This document shows positions 8,936 through 17,187 of a DNA stretch of 51,349 nucleotides, one piece after another. The DNA lies in the NCBI GenBank assembly GCA_014084085.1, contig NPFB01000040.1, forward strand, positions 757,094-808,442, read 5' to 3'. Position numbers and translations under genes: made by a program. Every line of letters begins with the position of its first letter. The first letter of the stretch is position 1. This DNA comes from Hondaea fermentalgiana. Taxonomy: Eukaryota; Sar; Bigyra; Thraustochytrida; Thraustochytriidae. The notes below the pieces were generated by a model. The model saw only the letters and a list, made by a program, of their open reading frames with translations, did no database searches and was not told the origin of the DNA.

Positions 8936-10129
8936 ATGGGCAGCGGCGCGAGCACCTTTGAGGAGGCGTGTGTTGATCCTGATCACCCGTCGCTCTCCAA
9001 GAAGGAGATCCGGGAGCTCTACGACCATCTCTCCGCCGAATACACGAAAAAGGTTGACGAGCTCGTCAAAGCTTCTGCTCATGCCAAAGAGGCTGCCGAA
9101 AATAATATCGAATACATTCATGACGAGGAGTTTACCGAGGATGAGGAAGACTATGCAGTAGACGGCTCGTACGCCGAGACTGCAAACGACATGATCGAAG
9201 AAAATGGCGAGGAAAGCCCTCGAGAACCAATCTCTGCGCGCTCCCCGCTTGGGGCCGAGCGGCGGAAACTGTACACCGGCAAGGACGTCCAGAGAAAGCT
9301 CATGGAAATTGTAATCGAAGATCAACCAAGACTTTTGAACATGAAAGTCAAGGTCAACACGAAAGCCCTCGGACTGCTCGGAGACGAGAGCCTTGATGCT
9401 GGAGCGCGCAAGTACGTCGCTGACGGCACGAAAATCACGCCCAAAGTTCTGGGAAAGCTTGGATGTGCTTTCATCATGCCTGAAAAGGCTGCCAAACGAC
9501 TCGGCGACGAGGACATGACTCGATCACAGCGGCTTGCCATGATGCGCGCCGAGGAAAAGGAGGCGCGAGAGCGAGCCGATGCCAAGCGCGCAGAAATTGA
9601 GCGCATTCTTGAACTGAATCCGGAGGACGACCCTCGGCTCGCGGACTTGAGTCTGAAACAGCGTGTGAGTACCAAGGCCTTTGAGAAACTCGGCGGCTCG
9701 AGCGATGAAAAGCTCATGGAAAACGTACGGAATCAGGTGACCAAGGACACAACGATCTCGAAGAAGACAATCCAACTTACGGGAGATGACAAGTTGCTGC
9801 CCAAGAAGATCATGGAGCGTCGCGGCTCCGAGATGCACGCCGATCAAATCCAGGCAATGAAACGGGCCGAGGCCAAAGCAGAAAAGGATCGCCAAAAACA
9901 ATCTGCAGATAACTTGAACCAGGTGCTGAGCAAGGATGCTACGGGATCTATGATGATTGTTCCGTCGGAAGTAAAGGGAAATCCCAAGCTACTTGAGATG
10001 GCGGGCGAGGCGGCCTTTCTTCCCGAAAAGGCTAACAAGGTACTGGGCGACGAAATGAGTCCCCAGCAGCGACGACGCATGCTTGACGCGGAGCGCAAGA
10101 GTGAAAGCTTCAACTCAAATAAGAGTTAG
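8936..10129 (+). CDS. Unrecognised protein of three ~103-residue tandem modules, putative N-myristoylation
   Basis: I do not recognise this 397-residue protein. The start is the ATG at 8936 in a strong context (ACCATGG). A frame to 8867 exists but begins with GTG. The N-terminus MGSGAST fits the N-myristoylation consensus (Gly2, Ser6). Residues about 20-110 are acidic. Then come three related modules at about residues 119-220, 221-325 and 326-394. Each has the pattern EDxPRL ... KVxTKAxxxLG ... TxI(T/S)xKxxxxxG ... (L/M)P(E/K)KxxKxLGDExM ... QxxxMxxAExKxE. The third module lacks its first half. The sequence is highly charged and predicted helical, with no membrane segment after the chosen start. 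Divergent from TTLL9. A decayed fourth module follows at 10172-10393. A membrane-tethered scaffold is possible but unproven. Confidence 0.8.
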   Translation: MGSGASTFEEACVDPDHPSLSKKEIRELYDHLSAEYTKKVDELVKASAHAKEAAENNIEYIHDEEFTEDEEDYAVDGSYAETANDMIEENGEESPREPISARSPLGAERRKLYTGKDVQRKLMEIVIEDQPRLLNMKVKVNTKALGLLGDESLDAGARKYVADGTKITPKVLGKLGCAFIMPEKAAKRLGDEDMTRSQRLAMMRAEEKEARERADAKRAEIERILELNPEDDPRLADLSLKQRVSTKAFEKLGGSSDEKLMENVRNQVTKDTTISKKTIQLTGDDKLLPKKIMERRGSEMHADQIQAMKRAEAKAEKDRQKQSADNLNQVLSKDATGSMMIVPSEVKGNPKLLEMAGEAAFLPEKANKVLGDEMSPQQRRRMLDAERKSESFNSNKS

Positions 10130-10171
10130 CCAAGGCATTAACAATCTACAAGATTTCTGAACCAAATGTTT

Positions 10172-10393
10172 GAGTATGGATGCAACAAAACCGAAGATGA
10201 TTGTGCTGTCGGAAGTAAAGGAGCAGTGAAGGAATTTTTCAAGCTGCGAGAGACGGCGGGCGGGTGAGGCGGCCATTTTTGGTTAAAAAAGAATACGAAG
10301 GTGGTACTGTGCGACGGAAGGAGTCCTCAGCAGCGGCAACGCATACTTGAAGCGGAGCGCAAGCGTGAAAGCTTCAGCTCACACAGAAGAGTA
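10172..10393 (+). pseudogene. Decayed duplicate of the terminal module of the upstream gene
   Basis: The DNA here is a damaged copy of about 9928-10128. Shared blocks include GATGATTGT(G/T)C(T/C)GTCGGAAGTAAAG, GGCGGGCG(G/A)G(T/-)GAGGCGGCC and GAAAGCTTCA(G/A)CTCA. The order is kept, but stop codons and small insertions or deletions have destroyed the frame. It sits 42 nt past the stop codon of the intact gene, so it is probably transcribed as 3' UTR. This shows that the gene grew by module duplication and that one extra module was lost from the coding frame. Confidence 0.8.
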
Positions 10394-10594
10394 AGTCAAA
10401 TCTTTTCGTGGAATAGCAACTATACCCCTAGTTTTCTATCAACCAGATATTCCCTGTGACAATGGTGAAGATGATGATGGTGATGACGAGGACAATGCGA
10501 GAAAAACCAAGACACGAGCCAGTCTGCATCTCTTTTTTTTTTTTTCTTTTTTCGCGTCTGCAACGATGCGAAACATGCAATACCTATATTCACC
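10394..10594. other. Convergent intergenic spacer
   Basis: AT-richer spacer between the decayed module and the end of the acyltransferase gene, with a T-run at about 10534-10553. I see no gene. Confidence 0.5.
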
Positions 10595-13500
10595 TCACAT
10601 TACTTTGCGGCGACGCGCTCGCGACGCAAGCATAGGCGCGAGAACGGCTGCAGAGAGTACAAATGCGCTGAGACGAGACCAAGACAGCCACGAGGCTCCG
10701 GCGCCTGCGCTCTGCTGCTGACTGTTCGAAGCCTTGGCGAGGACAGCCTCCCAGTCCTCGTGAGGAGGCGTCTCTCGATAGAGGTACCGCTGAAAAGATG
10801 AGAGCTTCTCCAAGAGCTCCATCCCATCACGTTTGCAAAACGCGGCGCACACTTCGAGCTGATTCTGCGCACTTGGCTCAACTGGCGCCGGTGCGTCGGC
10901 GCCATTTGCGGAACTCGAAGCTGATCGTTTCTCGTCGCTGCTATTAAGCGAGGAGAATGATCGCGACGACGAGAACGACATCAGAGAAGCCTGCGACGCG
11001 GACCCAAAGCCACCCAGACCCATAGACCCGTTCGCTAAAGGCGGCGCAATGATACCCATGGACTGAATCGTCTTGACGGCAGCGCGCAGCTCGACGTTCG
11101 ACAGGGCTTCGACCGCAGCGACCACAGGACCGAGTGAATGGACGCCATCCTCGGGCGAAGCATGGCGGCGCGCCCAGTCTGTAACCTCTCCCCGCGCTTG
11201 GCGGAGAATGCTCTGACGCGCAATTTCAATGACTTCCTCACGAGAAAAGGTGCCTTTGTGCATCAACGAAATGACGGCATTGAGGACTGCGCAACAGGAG
11301 CTCACTGCGGGCGCAAGAAGGACGCGAAGCATGCGCAAATGGTCTTCTGAGGCCGCGTCCGTGGACACCGCGATCTGCGCAGGACTTCCGTCTTCATTCT
11401 CAGCAACGATGCGAAGCACACTTGCTTCTGCCAAGTCCGAAAGCGCCATGCGCAGAGCAGCGGGATCCAGATCTGCGCCAGGCACGTTGTTGCGCACAAG
11501 ATCAGCCACAAAAGAGGCACCACGCAGTACGCTCTCTACCCTTACGGGCGCCCCCCTTGAAATGTTGCTCGTCTTGACTTGGAGAGCGGTTGCGACAACG
11601 CAGGCTGGCGCAAGTTTGGGGAGCAGCTGGCCACACGAATAGCGCAGGCGAAGTCGCCGCGCTGCTTCGTCCTCGAGTTTGCTTGCTGCTTGAGAGGGAG
11701 AAGAAGAAGAAGACGACGACGACGACGACGAAGGAGACGAGCCTTGCGGAGCGCATTTATCCTCTTTGATATCAATCTTAAATTCTTCTTCTTCCTCGTT
11801 CGCTTCGTCTCCTTGCAGTAGCTTAACTTCTTCTTCCTCGTCGTGGTGACCACGAGCAGCAGCAGATGCTTTAACGCTTGAGACGGTCTTGGGCACTTGC
11901 TCGTTATGCGTGGAAACGGGTGCGAGAAACGGACGCAGCACCTCCTGAGCGCGTTCAATGACTGCAATGGCATTATCGTCATCTTCAAGATCCAAGTTGG
12001 GCGGCAAGCAGGCACCAGAGGCACGAGCAAGGCGGAATAAAAACGCCATGCGTCGCAGCAGACCGGTCTCGGGGTGCGCGAGGATGTCGACATCTGCAAA
12101 AGAAGACATGTGACTGCTAGCGCTCCCCTTGCTCGTAGGTTCCTCGTTGCCCTCGTGTGCAGGTGATCCAAGGAGCGCAGCGGCCACGAAAGCAACCGGG
12201 GTGAGATAGCTGACGCGCCTCTGACCAAGGATCACATGGCGGGCGACAGCCTTGACGTAGACTTCCTCGGGGACATAGCAGACGTCCTGTTCACCGCCGT
12301 GCGCAGCCTCGACTTCGTTGATGACCTTGCGCACAGAGATGCCGTCTGCAAAGTTTACGTAGGCCTGGCCATAGTTGGATGCGCCGAAGAGGATGCCAAG
12401 GCCGGAGCGGATGGTGCCAAAGAGAGACTCCTTTTTCTTTTTGGAGCCCAGCTGCTGCGCCACGTGGCCCTCGGTTTCGAGCGTTCGCTCGTAGTCGATG
12501 CTGCTGGGCAAGAGCGTGACATCTTCAATCGAGCCTTCGCGAACGAAGCGGACGGCCATAAGGATCATCCCGAGCTTGGGCTCGCTAATCATTCCCGTGC
12601 GGCTACGTCCGCCCTCGATGAAGACCTCGACGGGAGCGCCTTCGCGCAATTTGCGCAGCAGGTAGCCGTAAAGGACCTTTTTGTAGAGATTGTCACCGCG
12701 AAACGATCGTCGCAGAAAGAAAGCGCCAGAGTAAGAGAAGAGAGGTCCGATGACGGGGATGTTAAGGTTGTCGCCCGAGGCGATGTGCGGCACGGCAAAG
12801 TTGAAGCCAAAGTGCAAGTAAGACATGAGCAGGTAATCAATGTGGCTGCGATGCGTTGGCAAGAGCATGACTGCGCTTCCCGAGCGAGCTGCGCGTTCGA
12901 GGCCTTCGCGCGCGCGACTTACACCCTCAAGGTCGACTTCGATGGCGGAAAAGATGGCCTTCCAAAGCTTGCCGAGGATCCAGCCGAGGAAACGGACCGC
13001 AGACATCCGGCAGCGGCCCTCGATGCGACTGAGGATCTCTTTCATGCGTTTGCTGATGAGCTGCAGACTCGAGTCGAGCTCTTCCTCGTCACCAGCGCGC
13101 CCGCAGCTGCTCTCAAATCCTTCCGAGGGGCTTTGTGTCGGTTCGATTTCTACTTTGGCATTGTACATTTGCTGGATGGAGAGCGGTGGGCCCAAGAGGC
13201 CTCCGCCCTTGTAGCGTCCGAGTGCGAACCACAGGTCGCTGGTCAGGAGAGCGGCGATGCGGCGCCACCAAGAGATGGATTCTTCGAGCGTCGGCGAGGC
13301 GTTTTCGCGCGAGGCGCGGGTTTTCCACGCCTCGTGCATGACGTCGACGACTTGAGTCTTGAGTGCGGACCCTTGCCGGAGCATCATCCTCTCTGCTTTC
13401 GTGGGGCCCGCGCCTTGAAAGAAGACGTCCCGGCGGGGTCCTCGGGGGCTCGGCGGCGACACGGCCAGCATTCCTGGCGGCGTCGGCGGCGTGGCCACGC

Positions 13501-13732
13501 GAATCGGCGTCGACGGCGTGCTCGCGCTGTCGGCGTCCGTCGTGCCTGCCGCCTCTTCCTCCTCCTCCTCCTCCGCATCGACCCGTACCGCCACCTCTTC
13601 TTCGTTCCCGATCTCCTTGACGCGCGGCGTCGCCTTGTCCGCCTTTCCCTCGCCGTCCATCTCCTCCGGGCTCGTCGTCCCCGTCCTCGTCGTCCTCGTG
13701 GTCCTCGTCGCCGTCGCCGCGCTCACGTTCAT
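10595..13732 (-). CDS. Glycerol-3-phosphate 1-O-acyltransferase, PlsB/GPAT1 type
   Basis: Predicted 1,045-residue enzyme that acylates glycerol-3-phosphate at sn-1, the first step of glycerolipid and storage-oil synthesis. All PlsB-family blocks are visible: block I HRSHID (294-299, the HX4D catalytic pair), block II GAFFLRRS (336-343), block III FIEGGRSRTG (from 371, substrate binding) and a block IV region LLPSSIDYERTLE. The segment KKKKESLFGTIRSGLGIL ... NYG is closer to animal GPAT1 than to DHAPAT. The N-terminal 110 residues are acidic, proline- and threonine-rich and probably disordered. A poly-Ser run interrupts the C-terminal half. The C-terminus has one hydrophobic stretch (SAFVLSAAVLAPMLASRA) ending in basic residues, a tail-anchor-like arrangement. 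An in-frame stop at 13748-13750 fixes the first ATG. The catalytic domain lies far from either end and the protein is longer than GPAT1 (about 830). Confidence 0.9.
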   Translation of the reverse strand: MNVSAATATRTTRTTRTGTTSPEEMDGEGKADKATPRVKEIGNEEEVAVRVDAEEEEEEEAAGTTDADSASTPSTPIRVATPPTPPGMLAVSPPSPRGPRRDVFFQGAGPTKAERMMLRQGSALKTQVVDVMHEAWKTRASRENASPTLEESISWWRRIAALLTSDLWFALGRYKGGGLLGPPLSIQQMYNAKVEIEPTQSPSEGFESSCGRAGDEEELDSSLQLISKRMKEILSRIEGRCRMSAVRFLGWILGKLWKAIFSAIEVDLEGVSRAREGLERAARSGSAVMLLPTHRSHIDYLLMSYLHFGFNFAVPHIASGDNLNIPVIGPLFSYSGAFFLRRSFRGDNLYKKVLYGYLLRKLREGAPVEVFIEGGRSRTGMISEPKLGMILMAVRFVREGSIEDVTLLPSSIDYERTLETEGHVAQQLGSKKKKESLFGTIRSGLGILFGASNYGQAYVNFADGISVRKVINEVEAAHGGEQDVCYVPEEVYVKAVARHVILGQRRVSYLTPVAFVAAALLGSPAHEGNEEPTSKGSASSHMSSFADVDILAHPETGLLRRMAFLFRLARASGACLPPNLDLEDDDNAIAVIERAQEVLRPFLAPVSTHNEQVPKTVSSVKASAAARGHHDEEEEVKLLQGDEANEEEEEFKIDIKEDKCAPQGSSPSSSSSSSSSSSPSQAASKLEDEAARRLRLRYSCGQLLPKLAPACVVATALQVKTSNISRGAPVRVESVLRGASFVADLVRNNVPGADLDPAALRMALSDLAEASVLRIVAENEDGSPAQIAVSTDAASEDHLRMLRVLLAPAVSSCCAVLNAVISLMHKGTFSREEVIEIARQSILRQARGEVTDWARRHASPEDGVHSLGPVVAAVEALSNVELRAAVKTIQSMGIIAPPLANGSMGLGGFGSASQASLMSFSSSRSFSSLNSSDEKRSASSSANGADAPAPVEPSAQNQLEVCAAFCKRDGMELLEKLSSFQRYLYRETPPHEDWEAVLAKASNSQQQSAGAGASWLSWSRLSAFVLSAAVLAPMLASRARRRKVM

Positions 13733-13772
13733 TCGTGACGCAAGAATTCATGTTGCCAATGTAGGCGACTCG

Positions 13773-13872
13773 NNNNNNNNNNNNNNNNNNNNNNNNNNNN
13801 NNNNNNNNNNNNNNNNNNNNNNNNNNNNNNNNNNNNNNNNNNNNNNNNNNNNNNNNNNNNNNNNNNNNNNNN
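13773..13872. other. Assembly gap of 100 N
   Basis: Exactly 100 N, the usual placeholder for a gap of unknown length. It lies 40 nt upstream of the acyltransferase start codon, inside its promoter or 5' UTR. Real sequence, or even another exon or gene, may be missing. Confidence 0.98.
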
Positions 13873-15128
13873 AGCGACGCCGGGCGCGAGCCGCGCGCGC
13901 AGGAGCGGGGAGGGAGACGCTGCGGCCTGGCGGGCGGCGCGGCGAGATCGGTCGCGGACGGGAGGGACGAGGCGGGATGCGCGGGATGAGGACTTGGGGA
14001 GTGAGCGCGCGGGTGGCACGTGCACGCGCGCGCTAGCCACAGGTGCAGCTGCAGCAAGAGCAAGAGAAACAGCAACAGCAGCGAGAGAAACAGAAACAGC
14101 AGCAGCAGCAGCGACGCGGAGAGGAGGTCTGCGGCCGGGTGTTCGTGGCGGACTCGGAGGCAGACGGGTTGCGTCGGCGAGGTTATGACGGCCGGCCTCG
14201 AGTGGCAGTGGGTGACGATGAGAGAGGTGTTGTCGCGACGCGTGGCGCATTCATTGGGTCAAATGAGTGAAAAGCCAAGCCAAAACCAAAAACAGCGAAG
14301 AAAAAGAAAAGAAAAGCAAAGCAAAGAAAGTCGAAGCAATCTGCGCTGCTCTCGTTGCGGCGGTTCCTCTCAGCAGCTGCACTGCTGCAACCGCTTTGTC
14401 AGGCCGGCTGCGCCGACGCGGGCCTCGGGAAGGAGCTCGAAGGGAAGAGGAAGATTCGAAGCTGCTGTTCCTGCCGCCGCAGGTGCGAAGGAAGGACCTC
14501 GGGCGAAGGAATGGTCGCACGGACCGCCTTTCGATGCGGTAGTTGTAGTTTTGGGGTCCATGACGTAAGCGAGGGGAAAGAATGGAGCCCAAAGATCAGC
14601 GAGGCGAGGGGAGGCGAGGCGAGGCAGTGACACCGCTGAAGAACGAGGGATCGAACGAGATATCGATCGATGACTTCCTCGGCCGCGGTCGGAAAAGCAC
14701 GTGCGCAGTGACCCTGGACCCACCTACTACATGATGCTTTGGATGAGTGAAGATGCAGGTTGTTGGTTTGCTTTTTTAGGGTCAGAGGTGCGTGTCATGC
14801 ACCCTTCGGTCCAGAGGCAGAAGGAAGGCGGGGCGATGGAGCGAAATCGTCACCCGAAGGAGCCTCTCTCTGTCATGCAAGTATATGAACCGTTGCCGGG
14901 TGCGACGGAAAGTACAAGGCTACCAGTAAGTACAGCCAACCTTTTGTTCCTTGGCGCTCGCTACACCCAGCATACTTTCTCGCCACGACAGTAAATCTAG
15001 AAAGGCGTATTAATCAAAAGTATACCTAGAAGCCTAACCTACGAACCAAGACCAAAGTCAAGTCAAAAAGAGGTCAGAAAAGATTTTTTATCTACAATTG
15101 ACAGACGTTCTGCTGCGACTGCCTTTTA
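13873..15128. other. GC-rich and CAG-rich intergenic region
   Basis: From 13873 to about 14700 the DNA is GC-rich with CAG/CAA-type triplets (14040-14120), AAAGC-like repeats (14270-14335) and GGCGA repeats (14600-14625). From 14730 to 15128 it is more AT-rich and probably includes the 3' UTR of the membrane protein gene. No protein or tRNA gene is recognisable. Confidence 0.5.
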
Positions 15129-16142
15129 TCATGTACGATCCATGAATTGTGTGCCAAGGTCAGAAAGAAGAAGCACCCACACAAAAAGGTCCACAATGGC
15201 ACTAACGAGTCCAGTTGTATAAAGCATACCATACTTGAGGTTCTCCCAAAGAAGCTCTTCCTTTCCGTGCTTCGAGTCCTTTTCTTTGGAGTGCGAATCA
15301 CCTTTGGTGGACTGCGAGTCTCTTCCTTTGGGCGCCGACTGCTGGGACTGGTGAGACTCGCTGTCATTCGCTAATTCAGACGTGTCTCCGCTTGCAGTTG
15401 TCAAAGCTGAAGACTTCCTTCCGTCCCCCTTCGGCTCTGTGGATACTTTTGCTGTGAAACAGAAACAGAAGACGCGTCTAAATTCGCCTCTGTCCTTAAC
15501 GAGTATGCTGACGATCCAAAAGGGCAAGAACAGGCCATAAACAAGCATGAGAAATGGAAAAATCACCACTTGCACAGATGTGTACAAGCACAACAAAAGC
15601 AGACGAGCGCATACGTCTGACCGGTGAAGCGAGTATTTTGTGACACCGATGACGATGTCAAAGATGTTCGTGATGGTTCCGAAAATGAGGAAGATGATAA
15701 TGGCCGGGTCCTTGCTGGTCACCTCGCGGACGCCCTCGAACATGATCAAAGAGATGGAAGCCAATGTAAGAGAAAACGAGCCAAGGACGTTCTCTGCGAT
15801 CTCGAAGAAAATGTCACCAATGATTGTGGAAGAATTGTGCCGATGCGCAGTGCGGAGAAAGAGGAAAAGCAGAATGAGCACCGAGTAGACGATAAACACC
15901 CAGCCAAGTGTGGCCTGAAAGGGGAGAGTATTGATGCCAGTGAGCAAGAGAAAGATTGGCTCCGCCGCCGCCGTCAAGCAAGCGTGCACGTTCTTTTTGC
16001 TTTCCTTGAGGTGCTCTACATCCCCCTCATCGCATTTGTCTTTGGGGCCCTCCTTCTCTTTGTCACGAGCCTTCCCGGAACCATTGCCCTGTGTATGAAA
16101 GCTGATCAAGAAATGCGGATTGGTATGCTCGGAACCTGACAT
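15129..16142 (-). CDS. Multipass membrane protein of unknown function
   Basis: I do not recognise this 337-residue protein. The first 50 residues are charged and polar. Hydrophobic segments then follow: TAAAEPIFLLLTGI, WVFIVYSVLILLFLFL, VLGSFSLTLASISLIMF, AIIIFLIFGTITNIFDIVI, a long one LLLLCLYTSVQVVIFPFLML with VYGLFLPFWIVSIL, and a last one GLVSAIVDLFVWVLLL. That gives about six or seven helices. Between the last two lies a Ser/Lys-rich hydrophilic loop of about 80 residues. There is no signal peptide. A CT-rich microsatellite lies just upstream of the ATG at 16142. It lies tandem with, and downstream of, the 5-phosphatase gene on the same strand. Confidence 0.7.
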   Translation of the reverse strand: MSGSEHTNPHFLISFHTQGNGSGKARDKEKEGPKDKCDEGDVEHLKESKKNVHACLTAAAEPIFLLLTGINTLPFQATLGWVFIVYSVLILLFLFLRTAHRHNSSTIIGDIFFEIAENVLGSFSLTLASISLIMFEGVREVTSKDPAIIIFLIFGTITNIFDIVIGVTKYSLHRSDVCARLLLLCLYTSVQVVIFPFLMLVYGLFLPFWIVSILVKDRGEFRRVFCFCFTAKVSTEPKGDGRKSSALTTASGDTSELANDSESHQSQQSAPKGRDSQSTKGDSHSKEKDSKHGKEELLWENLKYGMLYTTGLVSAIVDLFVWVLLLSDLGTQFMDRT

Positions 16143-17141
16143 CTTTTATTTTTGGTTCCCAGGTCCCCTCCTTCGTGTGTCTTGACCTCTCCTCTCTCTC
16201 TCTCTCTCTCTCCTTTTCTCTCTCGTTGTCTCGGATGGCGATTCGGGTTTGGTGATTGCTCCGGCGTCGCTTGCATCCTTTCCAGAGCACCCGTCGATGT
16301 GATGTGAGACCAGCTGCAGGTGGCCCACTCAAACGAGCGGACCGCCCAGCCAGTTCTCCTCGCGCGGCACGTGCGCCGCTGGCTCTGGCTCTACCGGGCA
16401 AGTGTGTCCCAGAGGGAACGAGAGGGTGATGGGGCCGTAGAGTTGTGGGAGTTGTTGACCCACGAACACAATGAGTGCCGCCCCCAGCCCCCGCTCGGAG
16501 CGTCCGAGTCGTTTGCGGAAGCATCTTGGAAGGCCTCATGTAATAAAGCTAGCGTATAACAGCTCAGCTGGATGCGCGCCGTGGAAGAGGTGAAATGCCA
16601 AAGCCGACGGAGGATCACCTCGTGCGCATGACCTCCGCTCAATCCACGCCTCCATGACCTCGACTCGACTTTGTTGCAGCAACAAGAGAACGTGGGCTGA
16701 GCGCCTCCGACCCCAACCGACAGGAGTGTTAGGTTGGTCTCCAAGTTCTCTGGCCGAGACGTAAACGGATTGTCCTCACGTAGATTTTGTTCTCGTTCTC
16801 CGCACGCGCAGCTGGAAACCAGCATCACGTGCCTTGCGAGTTTGAGGCGCGTGACGGTGCACCTTCGACCTGCAACGGCGAACGGCCGTGTCCGTCGTTC
16901 TCCATTTTCAAGTTGGAAAGATGCGAGGAGGTTCGTCAAGATTTGGGGGGACGAAGAGCTTGCGGACAGCGAGAGCGCCAGTAGCACCTGCAGCGCGCGC
17001 GTCTTGCCAGTAAATGATTGACAAGAGAGAGAGAGAGAATTAGTTGGAGAGATGCACAGAGAGAGAGAGAGAGTGAAGACCATTACAGATCAGGGAAAAT
17101 TTTCAGCAAAAAGGAACAAGGATCGATTGGCCAGCGAACGG

Positions 17142-17173
<32 letters not shown>

Positions 17174-17187
17174 TCTCGCCTGGACCA
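16143..17187. other. Intergenic region with CT/GA microsatellites and a poly-G tract
   Basis: Upstream sequence of the membrane protein (minus strand) and 3' UTR of the 5-phosphatase. It contains a (CT)n run at about 16190-16215, (GA)n runs at about 17023-17075 and a G29 tract. A 230-codon open frame on the minus strand shows no family resemblance, and its ends are translated microsatellite. Confidence 0.55.
17145..17173. repeat. Poly-G (29 nt) homopolymer
   Basis: Twenty-nine consecutive G on the plus strand. On the minus-strand transcript this is a C29 run beginning 14 nt after the stop codon of the 5-phosphatase gene. The length in the assembly may be inexact because homopolymers are error-prone. 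Confidence 0.9.

Noticed and set aside
12236..13738. 500-codon open frame antisense to the acyltransferase
   Set aside because: It is a shadow of the PlsB-type gene, whose catalytic blocks are all on the minus strand.
13873..15128. Search for a tRNA or small gene in the long intergenic region
   Set aside because: No cloverleaf with A and B box motifs and no convincing protein frame was found by eye. tRNAscan would be decisive.
16391..17083. 230-codon minus-strand frame between two genes
   Set aside because: Its start is translated (GA)n microsatellite, and the rest shows no homology or membrane pattern.
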